Shown piece by piece: positions 10,938-21,476 of a stretch of 64,000 nucleotides of DNA. How positions within the stretch are numbered: position 1 is the stretch's first letter; each line of letters opens with the position of its first letter. The notes under the pieces are model-generated. The model saw only the letters and a list, made by a program, of their open reading frames with translations. It was not told the origin of the DNA and made no database searches. Origin of the DNA: Pagrus major (Eukaryota; Chordata; Actinopteri; Spariformes; Sparidae); contig NC_133216.1 in the NCBI RefSeq assembly GCF_040436345.1, positions 243,501 through 307,500 on the forward strand, written 5' to 3'. A program made the position numbers and the translations under genes.

Positions 10938-11216
10938 GTTTAAAAGAAGGAGTTTCGTTTCAGTAAGGAGGAACTCACAGTGCAGATAATAAGACTCACA
11001 CAGTGTCATATGTTCTGTAAACTCTCAGCAGAGCATTACACAGAATTTATATAATTAATTTCATCAAATTGAATTTCTCTAATGTTAGACTGAATATTGT
11101 TTGTTTGCTGTCGGTTGACAATAATCATTAAAGTTGACTATTATTATTAAAACTCGTATTGTTAAAACCAACAACAAAATGTTTAACTGATGTGTTGTGA
11201 ACCAAAAAGGAGGATC

Positions 11217-12143
11217 ATGTTAAACTCCACACGTGTTTCACATTTCACACTTGCTGCCTTCTTTGACACTGGGATTTTAAGATATTTATTTTTCATGATT
11301 GTTTTGTTATTATATATTTTAATTGTTGGTGCCAATATTGTTCTTATTGCTCTTATCTGTATGAACAGAAGCTTACATGAACCTATGTTCTTGTTTCTGT
11401 GCAGCCTGTTTGTAAATGAACTGTTTGGTAGTGCAGGTTTTTTTCCACCCCTTCTGCTTCAGATTCTCTCTGACAGTCACACTGTTTCTGCTTCTCTTTG
11501 TTTCCTGCAGATTTTCTGTTTGTATACTTATGCAAATGTACAATTTTGGAACTTGGCCGTCATGTCTTATGACAGATATCTTGCTATCTGTCATCCTCTA
11601 CAATATAACACACGTATGTCATATAAAAAGGTTTCCATGCTTATTTTTCTCACATGGTTGTGCCCAATAATTGAAGTTGCTGTCATGATATATTTGAGTG
11701 CCCGTTTACAGCTGTGTGGGAACGTCATTCACAAAGTATTCTGTGACAATTACTCTATCGTCAAGCTGGCCTGCTATGACACCACAATAAATAATGCTTA
11801 TGGACTTATTTACATGTTCACATTAGTCTTTGCTCTTATAATTTTAATTCTTTACACGTACATAAAGATTCTCAAAGTTTGTTTCTCCGGCTCTAAACAG
11901 ACGAGACAGAAAGCTGTCAGCACCTGCACACCTCACCTCGCTTCCCTGCTCAACTTTGCTTTTGGTTGTTTCTTTGAAACTGTGCAGGGCAGGTTTAATA
12001 TGAACAGTGTACCAAACATGTTGCAAATTTTTTTGTCAGTATACTTTCTGACTTGCCAACCGCTCTTTAACCCTGTACTTCATGGACTGAAAATGTCGAA
12101 AATACGTACATTATGCAAGCATCTTGTGGGTGGTAAAATGTAA
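11217..12143 (+). CDS. Odorant receptor, intact, 308 aa, atypical TM7
   Basis: Full-length teleost-type OR: MLNSTRVSHFTLAAFFD, RSLHEPMFLFLC, MSYDRYLAIC, ECL2 cysteines (LCGN, VFC, LACYD), CFSGSKQTRQKAVSTCTPHL, seven hydrophobic helices. An in-frame ATG 27 bp upstream (11190) would add MCCEPKRRI. I prefer 11217 because the GGAGGATC-ATG context and the N-terminus then align with the ORs at 7.6 and 15.5 kb. Oddity: the TM7 NPxxY motif reads NPVLH (His codon at 12081-12083) where all other ORs here have NP-x-M-Y or NPVMY. NPxxY takes part in GPCR activation, so signalling may be altered. No stop or frameshift. Confidence 0.93.
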   Translation: MLNSTRVSHFTLAAFFDTGILRYLFFMIVLLLYILIVGANIVLIALICMNRSLHEPMFLFLCSLFVNELFGSAGFFPPLLLQILSDSHTVSASLCFLQIFCLYTYANVQFWNLAVMSYDRYLAICHPLQYNTRMSYKKVSMLIFLTWLCPIIEVAVMIYLSARLQLCGNVIHKVFCDNYSIVKLACYDTTINNAYGLIYMFTLVFALIILILYTYIKILKVCFSGSKQTRQKAVSTCTPHLASLLNFAFGCFFETVQGRFNMNSVPNMLQIFLSVYFLTCQPLFNPVLHGLKMSKIRTLCKHLVGGKM

Positions 12144-12827
12144 AGTACAGTTTAAAATCATGTAAAATATGTTTTTAGCCTTAGTACCATGAAAACTCTG
12201 AAAAGATGGATGTTTTGATGAGGTAAGTGTCAACAATAATAATTTTGTTTATTTAATGTGAATGTTTTTATCAAAGAGTAATAATAAAATTAATTTCCAC
12301 ATCAAAGTTGGTTTGAATCTTTAAGTGATGAATTGTTGCTCCAAAGAGGTTCCTTAAATTGAGGCTCTTCAGTTGGATATTGTTTAGCAGTAGCAGTAAC
12401 AGTAGTACACCCTGATGAAAGCCCTGAGCTGAATTTGTATCTATGCCTGCAGCAGTTTTGATTTGATCATGTAAGTGTTTATTAAGGGGGATCAGTTCTC
12501 CAGCAGAATCCCTGTTGCAGCTCAGTTTCTTTGAGAACTCCTCAAACAGCAAAGCCTTTCCTGCCAAATCTAACTGTAACTGTAACTCCATTTACCAAAA
12601 ATGGTTAATTCACTAACATAAGTAACTGAAATGTGAAACCATATGTGGTCTACCGTCACCACTTTTAATGATCCATCAATATTTTCATTCAGAATTGATT
12701 TGTAATGAGATTTCCTATAAAACAGTGGTTCAAAAATGAAATCAAGTATTACATTTTAACTATTATGTTTATGAATGATAACTATGAACCCTAACCCTAT
12801 AAACAAAGTGAGTTGGAAGTGTTCAAC
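12144..12827. other. Downstream flank of OR, no gene recognised
   Basis: A 106-codon minus-strand frame (12271-12591) has no recognisable domain, and its Leu run comes from a CAG/TAG-type simple repeat. I see no other feature. Confidence 0.35.
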
Positions 12828-13260
12828 CTCAGAATCAGAATCAGAATCAGAATTCCTTTATTTGTCCCGCAAATGGGGAAATTCCTTAGTCACAGCAGCC
12901 AAAGGACAGTATCACACTTAAACAATAATAAAAAGTAAAAAATAAACAATATAATAAGAGATAAGAAATAGAGTTAACTCGTATATACATAGTATTTGCA
13001 GATCAGATCACTGATTCAACCAGTCTGATTTGTTCAGGCAGATCATTCCAGGATCTCAGGGCCCTGACTACAAATGCTCTGCCCCCTTCAGTTTTCAGCC
13101 AGGCCTATGGAACAGACAAAAGACCTTGTCCGAGGATCTTAAAGTATTACCAGCGTGTACTGTACTAAGAGGTGTGAATATTATCATTGTTAAATCACTT
13201 AAAAGTCACCAGAAACAAAGACATCGGTACATCATTTTCCTCGAGCTTTGAGAATTAAGA
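12828..13260 (-). mobile_element. Dispersed fish repeat with LINE-type tail
   Basis: On the minus strand the block ends GGGGAAATTCC...TTCTGATTCTGATTCTGA, a LINE/SINE 3' tail often seen in fish. On the plus strand it begins (CAGAAT)n followed by TCCTTTATTTGTCCCGC. The adjacent part (13030-13150) reads ATCATTCCAGGATCTCAGGGCC and looks like a further dispersed repeat. No readable protein remains. Confidence 0.5.
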
Positions 13261-13345
13261 TGAATCAAAATCAGTAACTACAGCATACTTTTTCCCCTCA
13301 CTAGTGAAGCTTACGAATTGTTATATTAGACACTCTACATTTCAA

Positions 13346-13502
13346 CCATACCAGACTTTTACACATGATAGAGATTTAAGATACATTAATTTTAACTTAA
13401 CACGTGTGAAAAGAGGTTGACATATAAGAAAGTATAATAATACAAATATTTGCAATATGTTGGGTACACTGTCCATATTGAACATGCTCTGTACTCTTTA
13501 AA
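13346..13502 (-). pseudogene. Odorant receptor relic, TM6-TM7 fragment
   Basis: On the minus strand the fragment reads MFNMDSVPNILQIF, then LLYFLICQPLF. These match the FDMNSVPNMLRIFLSLYFLTCQPLFNPVMYG region of intact ORs. The NPVMYG box has decayed, and the upstream five helices are absent. Upstream similarity stops at about 13502, where an inverted-repeat element begins. The nearest relative is the OR at 7.6-8.5 kb. Confidence 0.7.
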
Positions 13503-14015
13503 AAAAACCCGGTATTTACGTCCTGCTGTGAGCGACCACACGACACACAAACACAAGAGGGATCTGCTGCACTAGTGATTTGAAACTTTGACACTCACAG
13601 CAGGAAGTAAATACCGAAGTGTATCTATCGTGAGTCTCGTTCATCTTGTCCGGCGCGGCTTTCGTAGTGCAAACGGCTGTGAGGGAGACTGCAACAGCAT
13701 AGTGACTGTTCAGGCTGTAAAATGTACTGAATGACGTCATTTCCTGTAAACTCTGGATGTCACCACTTCAAGGCCACTTGGACTGCAGCGGACGAGCAGT
13801 ATGGAGGAATATTACAAAGTTTTTGTGTAGTTTTATGGACCTTTTCGTCTCGGACGCCATTAACGCCCCTTATATGGATTATTGCTGCAGGAGGGAACCC
13901 CGCGGGTCTCCAGCTGCACTTTGAGGAATAAGAAACTACACCGGACTTCTCATCAGCATGAGGGTGAGTCCATAATGACTGAATTTCATTCTAGAGTGAA
14001 CTAGTCCTTTAAGTG
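13503..14015. mobile_element. DNA-transposon-like repeat with internal hairpin
   Basis: GGTATTTACGTCCTGCTGTGAG (from about 13511) is repeated in inverted orientation at about 13594-13616. The right end reads ATGAGGGTGAGTCC...GTGAACTAGTCCTTTAA, a very common 3' end of short DNA elements in fish. No transposase frame. It adjoins an OR relic on its left. Confidence 0.5.
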
Positions 14016-15499
14016 GCAGTAGCAAACCATCTTTTTGGACCGTCTGCTTGGCTGACCTCTTCTCCTTCCATAAAGTGGACTTTCTGCCCAGCACAACTTG
14101 CTGTCTTTTGGACAGAACCCTTGTCCTGGCTTGTTGGATGACCTTTTGTCCACTTCACTCACTTAGCTATTTTTCACCAGAAACGCAACAAAATAGGCAC
14201 AGAGGCCCCAAATTTGACACCTGTGACATGAGGTTCAAACTGGTCTTGCATTACCGACGGTCAAACAGGTGGCCTGTCCAAAGATATAGCTTCAAATTTG
14301 CGTCAGATGGCCTGGGAAACCATCCACCTGATAGGCTGGCACATACCTGGGCTTAACAGTGGACAGTATCCAATGGCAATAGCCAGTGTCAGACAGTTAT
14401 TGGGTATTCGCGTTGCACTAACAGGTAATGCCAGTGTCCAACAGTTGTCTACTTAAAATTACATCAATCTCTCAAATGTACAGGCCTGTCTATGGCTCAT
14501 GCTATCTCGCTAACATTTAAACTCTACCGCTCTCTCACCCATCGGATCTAACACTGTGAAAATGAAGCATATTGCAAATGCTTTGATTTTGGCGAATCCA
14601 TTCGTATATGGATTCTTGGTCCTCAGAGACTGAAAATTCACATTTCTCCATTTCACTTCAAACTTGACAAACTGTAAACTATGCCTGAGAATGAATGGCC
14701 AAAGATTTATTATTATATTATATATTATATTATTTCAATAATTTTGGAAATACAACCTCTGAAATGTCAATCTTAATATGTTAGTGGCGGAGTCACATCA
14801 AGTCAATTTTATTTATATGGCACCACTTAACAAACAAAAGTTATCTGGAGATTTCATCACTGCAGCAGGTGATCTCTGCTAGCTTCTGAAGCAAGTGGAG
14901 TTGGTTGCATGTTGCTACAGTGCCACTGACAGAAGCGGATGTAAATTGCATTCATTATTTTATTCATCATTAATGAGATATGATGCTGTCAATTTTAAAT
15001 ACTTTTAATTTCACCTTCCTTTCAACCCCCATTTATTTGTAATGCCATTACAGACTCCATGTAAGAGGACCTGCTCCCTCTATAGATGCAATTCATTATC
15101 GAAAACAATCATTCATTGTTTCAGATGATTATACTCTAATAAAAACAAAATTACGAATACTTTATTTCTTCCAATAGAGCTTCCTACATCCTAATCACTG
15201 GACCTTCGGGTCTGCTGCTGTGGGCGTCCACTAGCTGATATAGTTTAAAAGGAGCAGAAGCAGAGGCAGCTCCGTCAGAAGGGAGTCTGAGCATCATTCA
15301 AACAATGTCAAAAAATGTGTTTATATTTTCGGTCCTAATCATGTCATAAATAAGAGAGTGGTGAGTTTGAGATGTTTGTCACAAATGAATTCTTAGTAAT
15401 TTCTTGACTGTAAGTCGACTGTTTGTGTTGCTGCACAAAATTTAAACTGGTTGCAACCAATTCTTCCTATGCATAGTTACTGCGTGTTGAACCGAATGC
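14016..15499. other. Intergenic with one diverged dispersed repeat
   Basis: The stretch 14510-14960 (GATCTAACACTGTGAAAA, TTCTTGGTCCTCAGAGACTGA, AGTGGAGTTGGTTG...) resembles 17240-17580, so the two are old copies of one repeat. GTCAATTTTATTTATATGGC at about 14800 is a common fish repeat word. No gene is recognised. Confidence 0.4.
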
Positions 15500-15505
15500 A
15501 TGATC

Positions 15506-16459
15506 ATGATAAACTCTACACAGGTTTCATATTTCACACTTGGTGCCTATGTTGATACCAAGTTGTTTAAACACTTAGCTTTCATAATCATTATGTTTTT
15601 TTATATTGTAATCATTTGTTCCAACCTGCTGCTCATTGTGGTTATCTGTATGAACAGGAGCTTACATGAACCTATGTACAAGTTCCTGTGCAGCCTGTTT
15701 GTAAATGAACTGTTTGGTAGTTCAGGGTTGTTTCCGTTCCTTCTGCTTCAGGTTCTCTCTGACATTCACACTGTTTCTGCTTCATTTTGTTACCTGCAGA
15801 TTTTCTGTGTGTATTCTTATGGAAGTGTAGAGTTTACTAACTTAGCCGTCATGTCTTATGACAGATATCTTGCTATCTGTTTTCCTCTACAATATAACAC
15901 TCATATGACATCTGGAAAAATTGCCATGCTTATTGCTGTAACATGGCTGCCTGCTGTTTTTGCTGTTTCTGTGACAACATCTTTGAGTGCCTCTTTACAG
16001 CTGTGTGGGAACATCATTAATAAAGTGTACTGTGACAACTACTCCATCATTAAACTGGCTTGCTTTGACACCAGAATAAATAATGTCTATGAACTCACTG
16101 CTGCTTCTCTCACAGTCTGTATTCCACTATCTGTGATATTTTACACCTATGTGGAGATCCTTAAAGTGTGTTTCTCCGGCTCTAAACAGACGAGACAGAA
16201 AGTTGTCAGTACCTGCACACCTCACCTCGCTTCCCTCCTCAACTATTCTTTTGGGGTTTCTTTTGAAATACTACAGAGCAGGTTTGACATGAACAGTGTG
16301 CCAAATATGTTCAGAATATTTTTATCATTGTATTTTCTTACATGCCAGCCGCTCTTCAACCCTTTAATGTATGGCCTCAACATGTCCAAAATACGCCTCA
16401 TATGTAAAAGTCTGCTTCTGAAGTCTGTTGGGAAGTGTAGATCTGTTCAGCTCCTGTAA
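15506..16459 (+). CDS. Odorant receptor, intact, 317 aa
   Basis: Full-length teleost-type OR with MINSTQVSYFTLGAYVD, RSLHEPMYKFLC, MSYDRYLAIC, ECL2 cysteines, CFSGSKQTRQKVVSTCTPHL and LFNPLMYGLN. Relative to its relatives it has A-to-V in the KAVSTC box and a slightly longer, basic C-terminal tail (KSVGKCRSVQLL). An ATG six bases earlier (15500) is in frame; 15506 aligns better with the sister genes. The truncated copy at 9.3 kb shares its N-terminus (MINSTQVSY). No defects are seen, and an AATAAA lies near 16800. Confidence 0.95.
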   Translation: MINSTQVSYFTLGAYVDTKLFKHLAFIIIMFFYIVIICSNLLLIVVICMNRSLHEPMYKFLCSLFVNELFGSSGLFPFLLLQVLSDIHTVSASFCYLQIFCVYSYGSVEFTNLAVMSYDRYLAICFPLQYNTHMTSGKIAMLIAVTWLPAVFAVSVTTSLSASLQLCGNIINKVYCDNYSIIKLACFDTRINNVYELTAASLTVCIPLSVIFYTYVEILKVCFSGSKQTRQKVVSTCTPHLASLLNYSFGVSFEILQSRFDMNSVPNMFRIFLSLYFLTCQPLFNPLMYGLNMSKIRLICKSLLLKSVGKCRSVQLL

Positions 16460-17094
16460 CAGGAGCAAACACTTGGCTCACTACTGTCAACAGTAATAAT
16501 TTATTTAGTTAATGTATCAAAATGTATTAAATTTATCAAGAAAGTTTTACATTTTGTCTTTTTAATGCTGGTGTGATCTTGGTCAGTTTCAAAGCAAACA
16601 ATCAATCCACAATTTCATTTGCAGTCAGTGAAAGGTGTTTATTTTCACATGATCACGTTTTAGTCTACGAAATATAGGAACATTTTATTTTAACAGTTTA
16701 TTTCCAAAAGTATTTTATTTACCACTTTTATTGTCAGTATAGCAATGATGCTGCTGAAATCAATATGAGGTTAAGAAGTCCTAAAGTTAAGTACTTAAGA
16801 AATAAAGTTTATGTACTTGTCCTGAACTTTGAGTCATTCTGTTGCTTTGTTTGGGATTTTACATCATGGCTATGTAAATGTTACTGTACTGCCTACCTTT
16901 AACAGATTACTTGTAATTTCCAGGACTTTAAGTAAGTAAGACTTTACAGCACAGACACAGTCGGGCTCAGTCAGTTTTGTTTATATGGGCCAAGAAAATT
17001 CTGAGAAACCTCTGAGAAAGGAAAGAGTAGACGGCTGGAGCAGTCGGACTAGGACAATGTAGAGAAACAGAACAACAACATTAGGTAGATAAAG
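16460..17094. other. 3' flank of OR, no gene recognised
   Basis: AT-rich sequence with a possible AATAAA signal at about 16800. A fish dispersed-repeat word (CAGTTTTGTTTATATGGGCC) lies near 16970-17000. No coding similarity. Confidence 0.35.
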
Positions 17095-17240
17095 TACACA
17101 AAGAATCACAGGTGTTTCAACAGTGTACTGACTAACAGGTGAAGTGAAGAACAATCATCATCTCGTAATAATGCAGTGTTCTACTGGGAAACCTTAGGTC
17201 CTGCCATTCATGAAGATGTCACTTAAGGGCCCCAAAAACC
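17095..17240 (+). mobile_element. Tc1/mariner relic
   Basis: GACTAACAGGTGAAGTGAAGAACAATCATCATCTCGTAATAATGCAG...CTACTGGGAAACCTTAGGTCCTGCCATTCATG matches the better preserved element starting at 55.03 kb (GACAGGTGACGTGAATAACATTGATCATCTC). Only the 5' terminal region plus part of the transposase remains. Confidence 0.45.
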
Positions 17241-17940
17241 TCTCACCCAAAAAATCTAACATTGTGAAAAAGAAGAATCGATTTTGGTCATATTAGGATT
17301 TTTGTCCCTCAGAGGTTTGTGAGCTGAAAATTCAGGTTGTCCTCATCGACTCCAAACTCAGAACACAGTAAGCTCTGTCCCTGGGGATGAATGGCCCAAA
17401 GTTTCAATAGGACCTCTTAAAAATCAAGGTCAGTGGACAAATGACCATTTATCTAAGGCCACATTTACAGTTCCTCAATGAATTTCCAGAATTGCCTCTG
17501 TTGATCTCTGTGAGCTCCTGAATCTTGAGTGGTGTTGACTGTGTGTTTCTACGGTGCCCCTGAAAGAAAAAAGAAACTCAGCGGAGAGGAGATAGAAAGC
17601 GAGACACGGGATCCTGGATTATAGGTCTAAAATGACCAACTTTAATGAAAGGGTGGCAGGGCTCTATACCTTTCAGCCGCTGTGGTGATGTGAAAATGGA
17701 GCTAATTTATTGCAGAGCACCTACAAGATTTTAGACGCTTGATTTTGGCCCAAGGAGAGCATCTGCTCCAAATTTGTGGTCTTTAAGTGCTTTGGTGCCG
17801 GAACAGTTATGAGACATTTTGGGCGAATTCAGGTTGCAGTAACCTTTTTTTTTTTTTTACAAATCATCTGTTTTACACACACTCACACACTTAACATAAA
17901 ATGACATGTGTTCTTATATTTGTAGGCATATATAGTATTT
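17241..17940. repeat. Diverged dispersed repeat, copy of 14.5-15.0 kb
   Basis: The words CTAACATTGTGAAAA, GATTTTGGTC, TTTGTCCCTCAGAGG, GCTGAAAATTCA and CTGTGAGCTCCTGAA...GTGCCCCTGAAAGAA occur in the same order as at 14.51-14.96 kb. The family is not recognised. The remainder (17590-17860) has no recognised content. Confidence 0.4.
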
Positions 17941-17999
17941 CATATGTTGTGGAAACAAACTAATAATTGCTGCTCAAAGAGTCAAAACTCAAAAAATTA

Positions 18000-18203
18000 C
18001 AGCCACCACTCAGTCCAGATATTGCGTGCCAGGAAGGGCAGCACATATCCAGTGTATATGTTGATGGTTTTTTTATCATTATTATTATTGTTGTTATTAT
18101 TATTTAATTTCTTTGTTTTTTTCCTTCTGCATTTTTCTGGACTTTGAATGGGAGCAGCTGTAATGGAAGCAATTAAGTATTTCTGATTCTGATTCTGATA
18201 TTT
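18000..18203 (+). mobile_element. LINE 3' end (tail only)
   Basis: GACTTTGAATGGGAGCAGCTGTAATGG followed by AAGTATTTCTGATTCTGATTCTGATA matches the 3' end of the LINE fragment at 5.87-5.95 kb, including the TAT-rich stretch before it. Only the 3' UTR survives. Confidence 0.6.
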
Positions 18204-18479
18204 TATTTGTTCTCATATTACTAGCTTTTTATTTGTTCTACTGTATATTTTATTTTCCTTTTTTATAGCAGTCAAGTCCAAAGTTTTAAAAGGACAGTTT
18301 TTAAGTTCAGTTTCACATGAGAAGCTGTCACAAGCTTTTTTTTCCATATCAGCTTCTCTGGGAGATTTAAGGCCTTAAATAAACTGCATAACCAGGGGGC
18401 ACCACAGTACGTGATGATTGCGTTTCCATTCTCACCTGCCTGCTGTCTATCACGTCATGTTGGGACACACTAAAAGTTG

Positions 18480-18992
18480 AGACAGTGTCCAAGGATGCAA
18501 CGGACAGTCCTGAGTGGTGGCTCTGTGGGCTGCTAGAGAATAGGGTGAGTAGCAGAGCTACTGGCTGCATGGACCACAGACCTCAGTATGTGAGACTCCA
18601 GGACTGTGTCTCAGACGTGGTTCTCTGCAGTACGGGGCCCCTCAGGGTACGGTGCTCTCTCCCTCCTTTTCACCCTCTACACATCGGACTTCACGCACAA
18701 CACCGTGAACTGTCACCTCCAAGCGTTCTCCGATGATACAGTCATTGTTGGATGTGTGTCTGAGGGGAACGAACAGGAATATAGGGGGGTCATCAACGAC
18801 TTTGTTAACTGGTGTGAATGCAACCACCTGCATATAAACACCAGTAAAACAAAGGAGATGGTGATCAACTTCCAGAGGAAGACACCACAGTTGACTCACT
18901 CTTTTCCTGTACTTGTTGCATCTTGAGCTGTTGTACAAGGTGAATTTCCCTGTTGCGGGATAAATAAAGTCCATCTAATCTAATCTAATCTA
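18480..18992 (+). mobile_element. LINE RT fragment with (TAATC)n tail
   Basis: The frame 18606-18926 plus its frameshifted start reads LSPLLFTLYTSDF, then FSDDTVIVGCVSEGNEQEYRG (RT catalytic box), INDFVNWCECNHLHINTSK and KTKEMVINF. It then jumps to a 3' UTR (GAGCTGTTGTACAAGGTGAATTTCCC, GGGATAAATAAAG) and a tail of TCTAA repeats. An internal deletion removed the C-terminal domain. It belongs to the same general clade as the fragment at 5 kb but has a different tail. Confidence 0.75.
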
Positions 18993-19089
18993 GATAATGT
19001 TGATGAAGACAGCACTGGCTCTCCGGCTACCTGACACTGATTTAGTTAGATTGATGGCCTAACATCTAACACTGCAAACCCACCCAGCA

Positions 19090-19330
19090 TTATCAAGTTA
19101 CATAAGTTTGATAAGGGGTCCAGTTCCTCCTCCGTGACCTGTTAGTCTCGGGGAGTGTGAGAATGAGTAGGCAGTTGAGAGGGCAGCTGGAGTGGCAGTG
19201 TTTTCTGGAGTGACCCAGGTCTCCATAAGGGCCAGGAAGTGGAGAGTCTGCAGGGAGGCATAGGCTGAAATGGTGTCCGCCTTCTCGACTGCAGACTGGC
19301 AGTTCCATAGCCCCCCTAGTACTTCAAGTT
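19090..19330 (-). mobile_element. LINE endonuclease fragment
   Basis: On the minus strand a frame reads LWNCQSAVEKADTIS, LHFLALMETWVTPENTA and ALSTAYSFSHSPR. This is the N-terminal part of the AP-endonuclease domain (the ETW motif of CR1/L2-type LINEs). It is cut after about 75 residues. No RT follows, so it is an orphan fragment. Confidence 0.65.
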
Positions 19331-19762
19331 CAGTGCCAGTGGAGAATGTTGGGTAACAGAGACTGGCTGAGTTACAGCCTCGAGCAATGGGTCTCCGGTG
19401 AAATCTTCTCCAGTTTGATGTCCTGACTGGGATTGGGTAGGACTCATGGCTACGATGGGTGGTGGACAGTGAGTTACTTGGACTTCCTTGATAGACTCCC
19501 GCAGAGAGACTCCCTAAGTCTTTGGTCGGCTGTCCTGACGCTGTAGTGACGAGCCCATATGTGCTAGATTTACCTCATGCAGGCTTAGCTCCACCCTGCA
19601 CTCAAGCCTATTCACCACAGCTGAGTTGGCCAAAACTGACTGATAACCATTCAGCGTCAACAGTTTCACAAGAATTTACACAAAAACTATCTAGACAAGA
19701 TTCAATATTTCAACTAACTCTCCTCACAGAATGCCGAAACACTGGATGTACAATTTTGTATT
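19331..19762. other. No feature recognised
   Basis: The sequence between the LINE endonuclease fragment and the Tc1 terminus contains short open frames without recognisable motifs. Confidence 0.35.
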
Positions 19763-19873
19763 TTTAGTTCTCAAGAAGTGATACAATGCACATCAGCACA
19801 GACTGTCAACTTGAATAATTCTTTCATCAAGATCTGACGTGATTAAAGTGTTCCCTTCACTTTTGGCCGCATA
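19763..19873 (+). mobile_element. Tc1-like element, 3' terminal remnant
   Basis: AGTTCTCAAGAAGTGATACAATG...GATTAAAGTGTTCCCTTCAC is the same terminal-repeat sequence as the end of the Tc1-like copy at 22.94-23.06 kb. Only the last ~110 bp are present. Its inner edge (19763) is also the left edge of the 3.2-kb tandem duplication. Confidence 0.65.
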
Positions 19874-20145
19874 ATTTTTGTCATCAAGAGAACATATAGG
19901 AGGTTAATGTCTGAAACAAGAAATCAGTCACTCAACATTTACCACTGACTCTGAGCACAAGTCACATTTTCATCATTTATCAAATTCATTGCTGGAACTC
20001 TATTTTAGTTCATCATATCCAACAGTAATCAGTGACAATATGATTATTGCAATTCTCCACTATATTACAATAGTTGTATTGCTATACAGCAAACATTTTA
20101 AAACAAGATGCTGTAAAATCTTAAATGAAGCTTTTGTTATTATAC

Positions 20146-21096
20146 CTATAAATTATCTCTGCAGTCAGTCAACATTTTACAACAGAACAGTTGTTTACAT
20201 GCTTTCCTTATTTGTGACATTTGCAATCCGTACATGACAGGATTCAAAAGTGGCTGTATGATGAGAAAATACAGAGACAGAATGATTCGCAGCACACTGG
20301 GAACACCACTCACATCAAATCTACTCTGCAGTATTTCAAAGCAGCAACCAAAAGAAAAGTTTATGAGGGAAGCGAGGTGAGGTGTGCAGGTACTGACAGC
20401 TTTCTGTCTGGTCTGTTTGGAACCAGAAAAACAAACATGAAAAATTTTCATGTAAGAAAACAGGACTGGAAGCAGAGGGACTAAGATGGTGAGAATAACA
20501 CCAAAAATTCCATAAATGTTATTCACTTCGATATCAGAACATGCCAACTTTACAATAAGATAGTTATGACAATACAGACTGTTTATGGTGTTTCCACAGA
20601 GAGGCAAACGGATGTTTAAGGATAAAGTAATTAAGAATTTCACAAAAGAGTACAACCATATTGCAGCAATAAATATCACCACCTTGTTTAATGTCATACG
20701 TGTGTTATACTGTAGAGGACAGCAGATAGCAAGATATCTGTCATAAGACATGACGGCTAAATTGGAAAACTCTACATTTCCATAAGAATACAAAATAAAA
20801 ATCTGCAGGAAACAAAATGAAGCAGAAACAGTGTGAATGTCAGAGAGAATCTGAAGTAGGAGGGACGGAAACAACCCTGAACTACCATACAGTTCATTTA
20901 CAAACAGACTGCACAGGAACATGTACATAGGTTCATGTAAGCTTCTGTTCATACAGATAACCACAATGAGGGAAATGTTGACAAACACAATAACAATGTA
21001 AAGCAAAGCTGTTAATGTAAAATACAAGTATCTCAAAGCTCCTACATGTATGTATGTGCTAAGAATGAAGTAAGATAAAGTTGAATTTACCGTCAT
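20146..21096 (-). CDS. Odorant receptor, intact, 316 aa (tandem copy A)
   Basis: Full-length teleost OR: MTVNSTLSYFILSTYIH, RSLHEPMYMFLC, MSYDRYLAIC, ECL2 cysteines (LCGN, LYC, LACSD), CFSGSKQTRQKAVSTCTPHL, LLNPVMYGLQ. An upstream in-frame ATG at 21126 would add MPTVLLSKTR. I prefer 21096 because that extension is encoded by what looks like the 3' end of a 5' UTR intron (acceptor AAACAAG just before A-ATG; donor GTAAGT at 21313). The gene at 23.3 kb is a near-identical tandem copy, differing mainly at TM3 (here SASFCFLQIFILYSYGNVEF). No defects. Confidence 0.93.
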   Translation of the reverse strand: MTVNSTLSYFILSTYIHVGALRYLYFTLTALLYIVIVFVNISLIVVICMNRSLHEPMYMFLCSLFVNELYGSSGLFPSLLLQILSDIHTVSASFCFLQIFILYSYGNVEFSNLAVMSYDRYLAICCPLQYNTRMTLNKVVIFIAAIWLYSFVKFLITLSLNIRLPLCGNTINSLYCHNYLIVKLACSDIEVNNIYGIFGVILTILVPLLPVLFSYMKIFHVCFSGSKQTRQKAVSTCTPHLASLINFSFGCCFEILQSRFDVSGVPSVLRIILSLYFLIIQPLLNPVMYGLQMSQIRKACKQLFCCKMLTDCRDNL

Positions 21097-21097
21097 T

Positions 21098-21313
21098 CTT
21101 GTTTTTGATAACAAAACAGTAGGCAAATTTATAAAAAGGTTTGCTTATCAATTTTTTAAATCAAAAATGAATTATTTATTTTAATTACGGACATTGTTCT
21201 GAATAACACAGCATTGTCTCCATATCTGCCGAGCTTTACACTGACAACACTGCTTCACTGGCCTTTAAACATGATCAAGCATAACAAAAAAAACACAAGC
21301 AGCATAAACTTAC
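21098..21313 (-). other. Putative 5' UTR intron of OR copy A
   Basis: On the minus strand a consensus donor (ATG/GTAAGT, first G at 21313) and an acceptor AAACAAG (last G at 21098) bracket 216 bp between the TATA-like box at 21.48 kb and the start codon. The same sites are conserved in copy B (24286-24501). Inference from sequence only; no transcript evidence. Confidence 0.4.
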
Positions 21314-21476
21314 CATTCACTCCCCACATTCACTGATGTATGAATATAATTATTAAATATATTTAAACAGATTTCTTTAAATTAGAAACATTCACTTTAC
21401 ACACAGCTCAACATTTGTCACAGACTGTTGCAAACTGCTGCAGTAACTAATGAGAGGCTGCATCATTATCAGCTGC

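Noticed and set aside
12271-12591. 106-codon minus-strand frame with a Leu run
   Set aside because: No recognisable domain; the Leu run comes from a simple repeat, and there is no promoter or splice context.
20221-20484. Conserved ~65-87 codon frames on the plus strand inside every minus-strand OR (RCAGTDSFLSGLFGTRKTN)
   Set aside because: They are the antisense of the conserved SGSKQTRQKAVSTCTPH region; conservation is explained by the OR.
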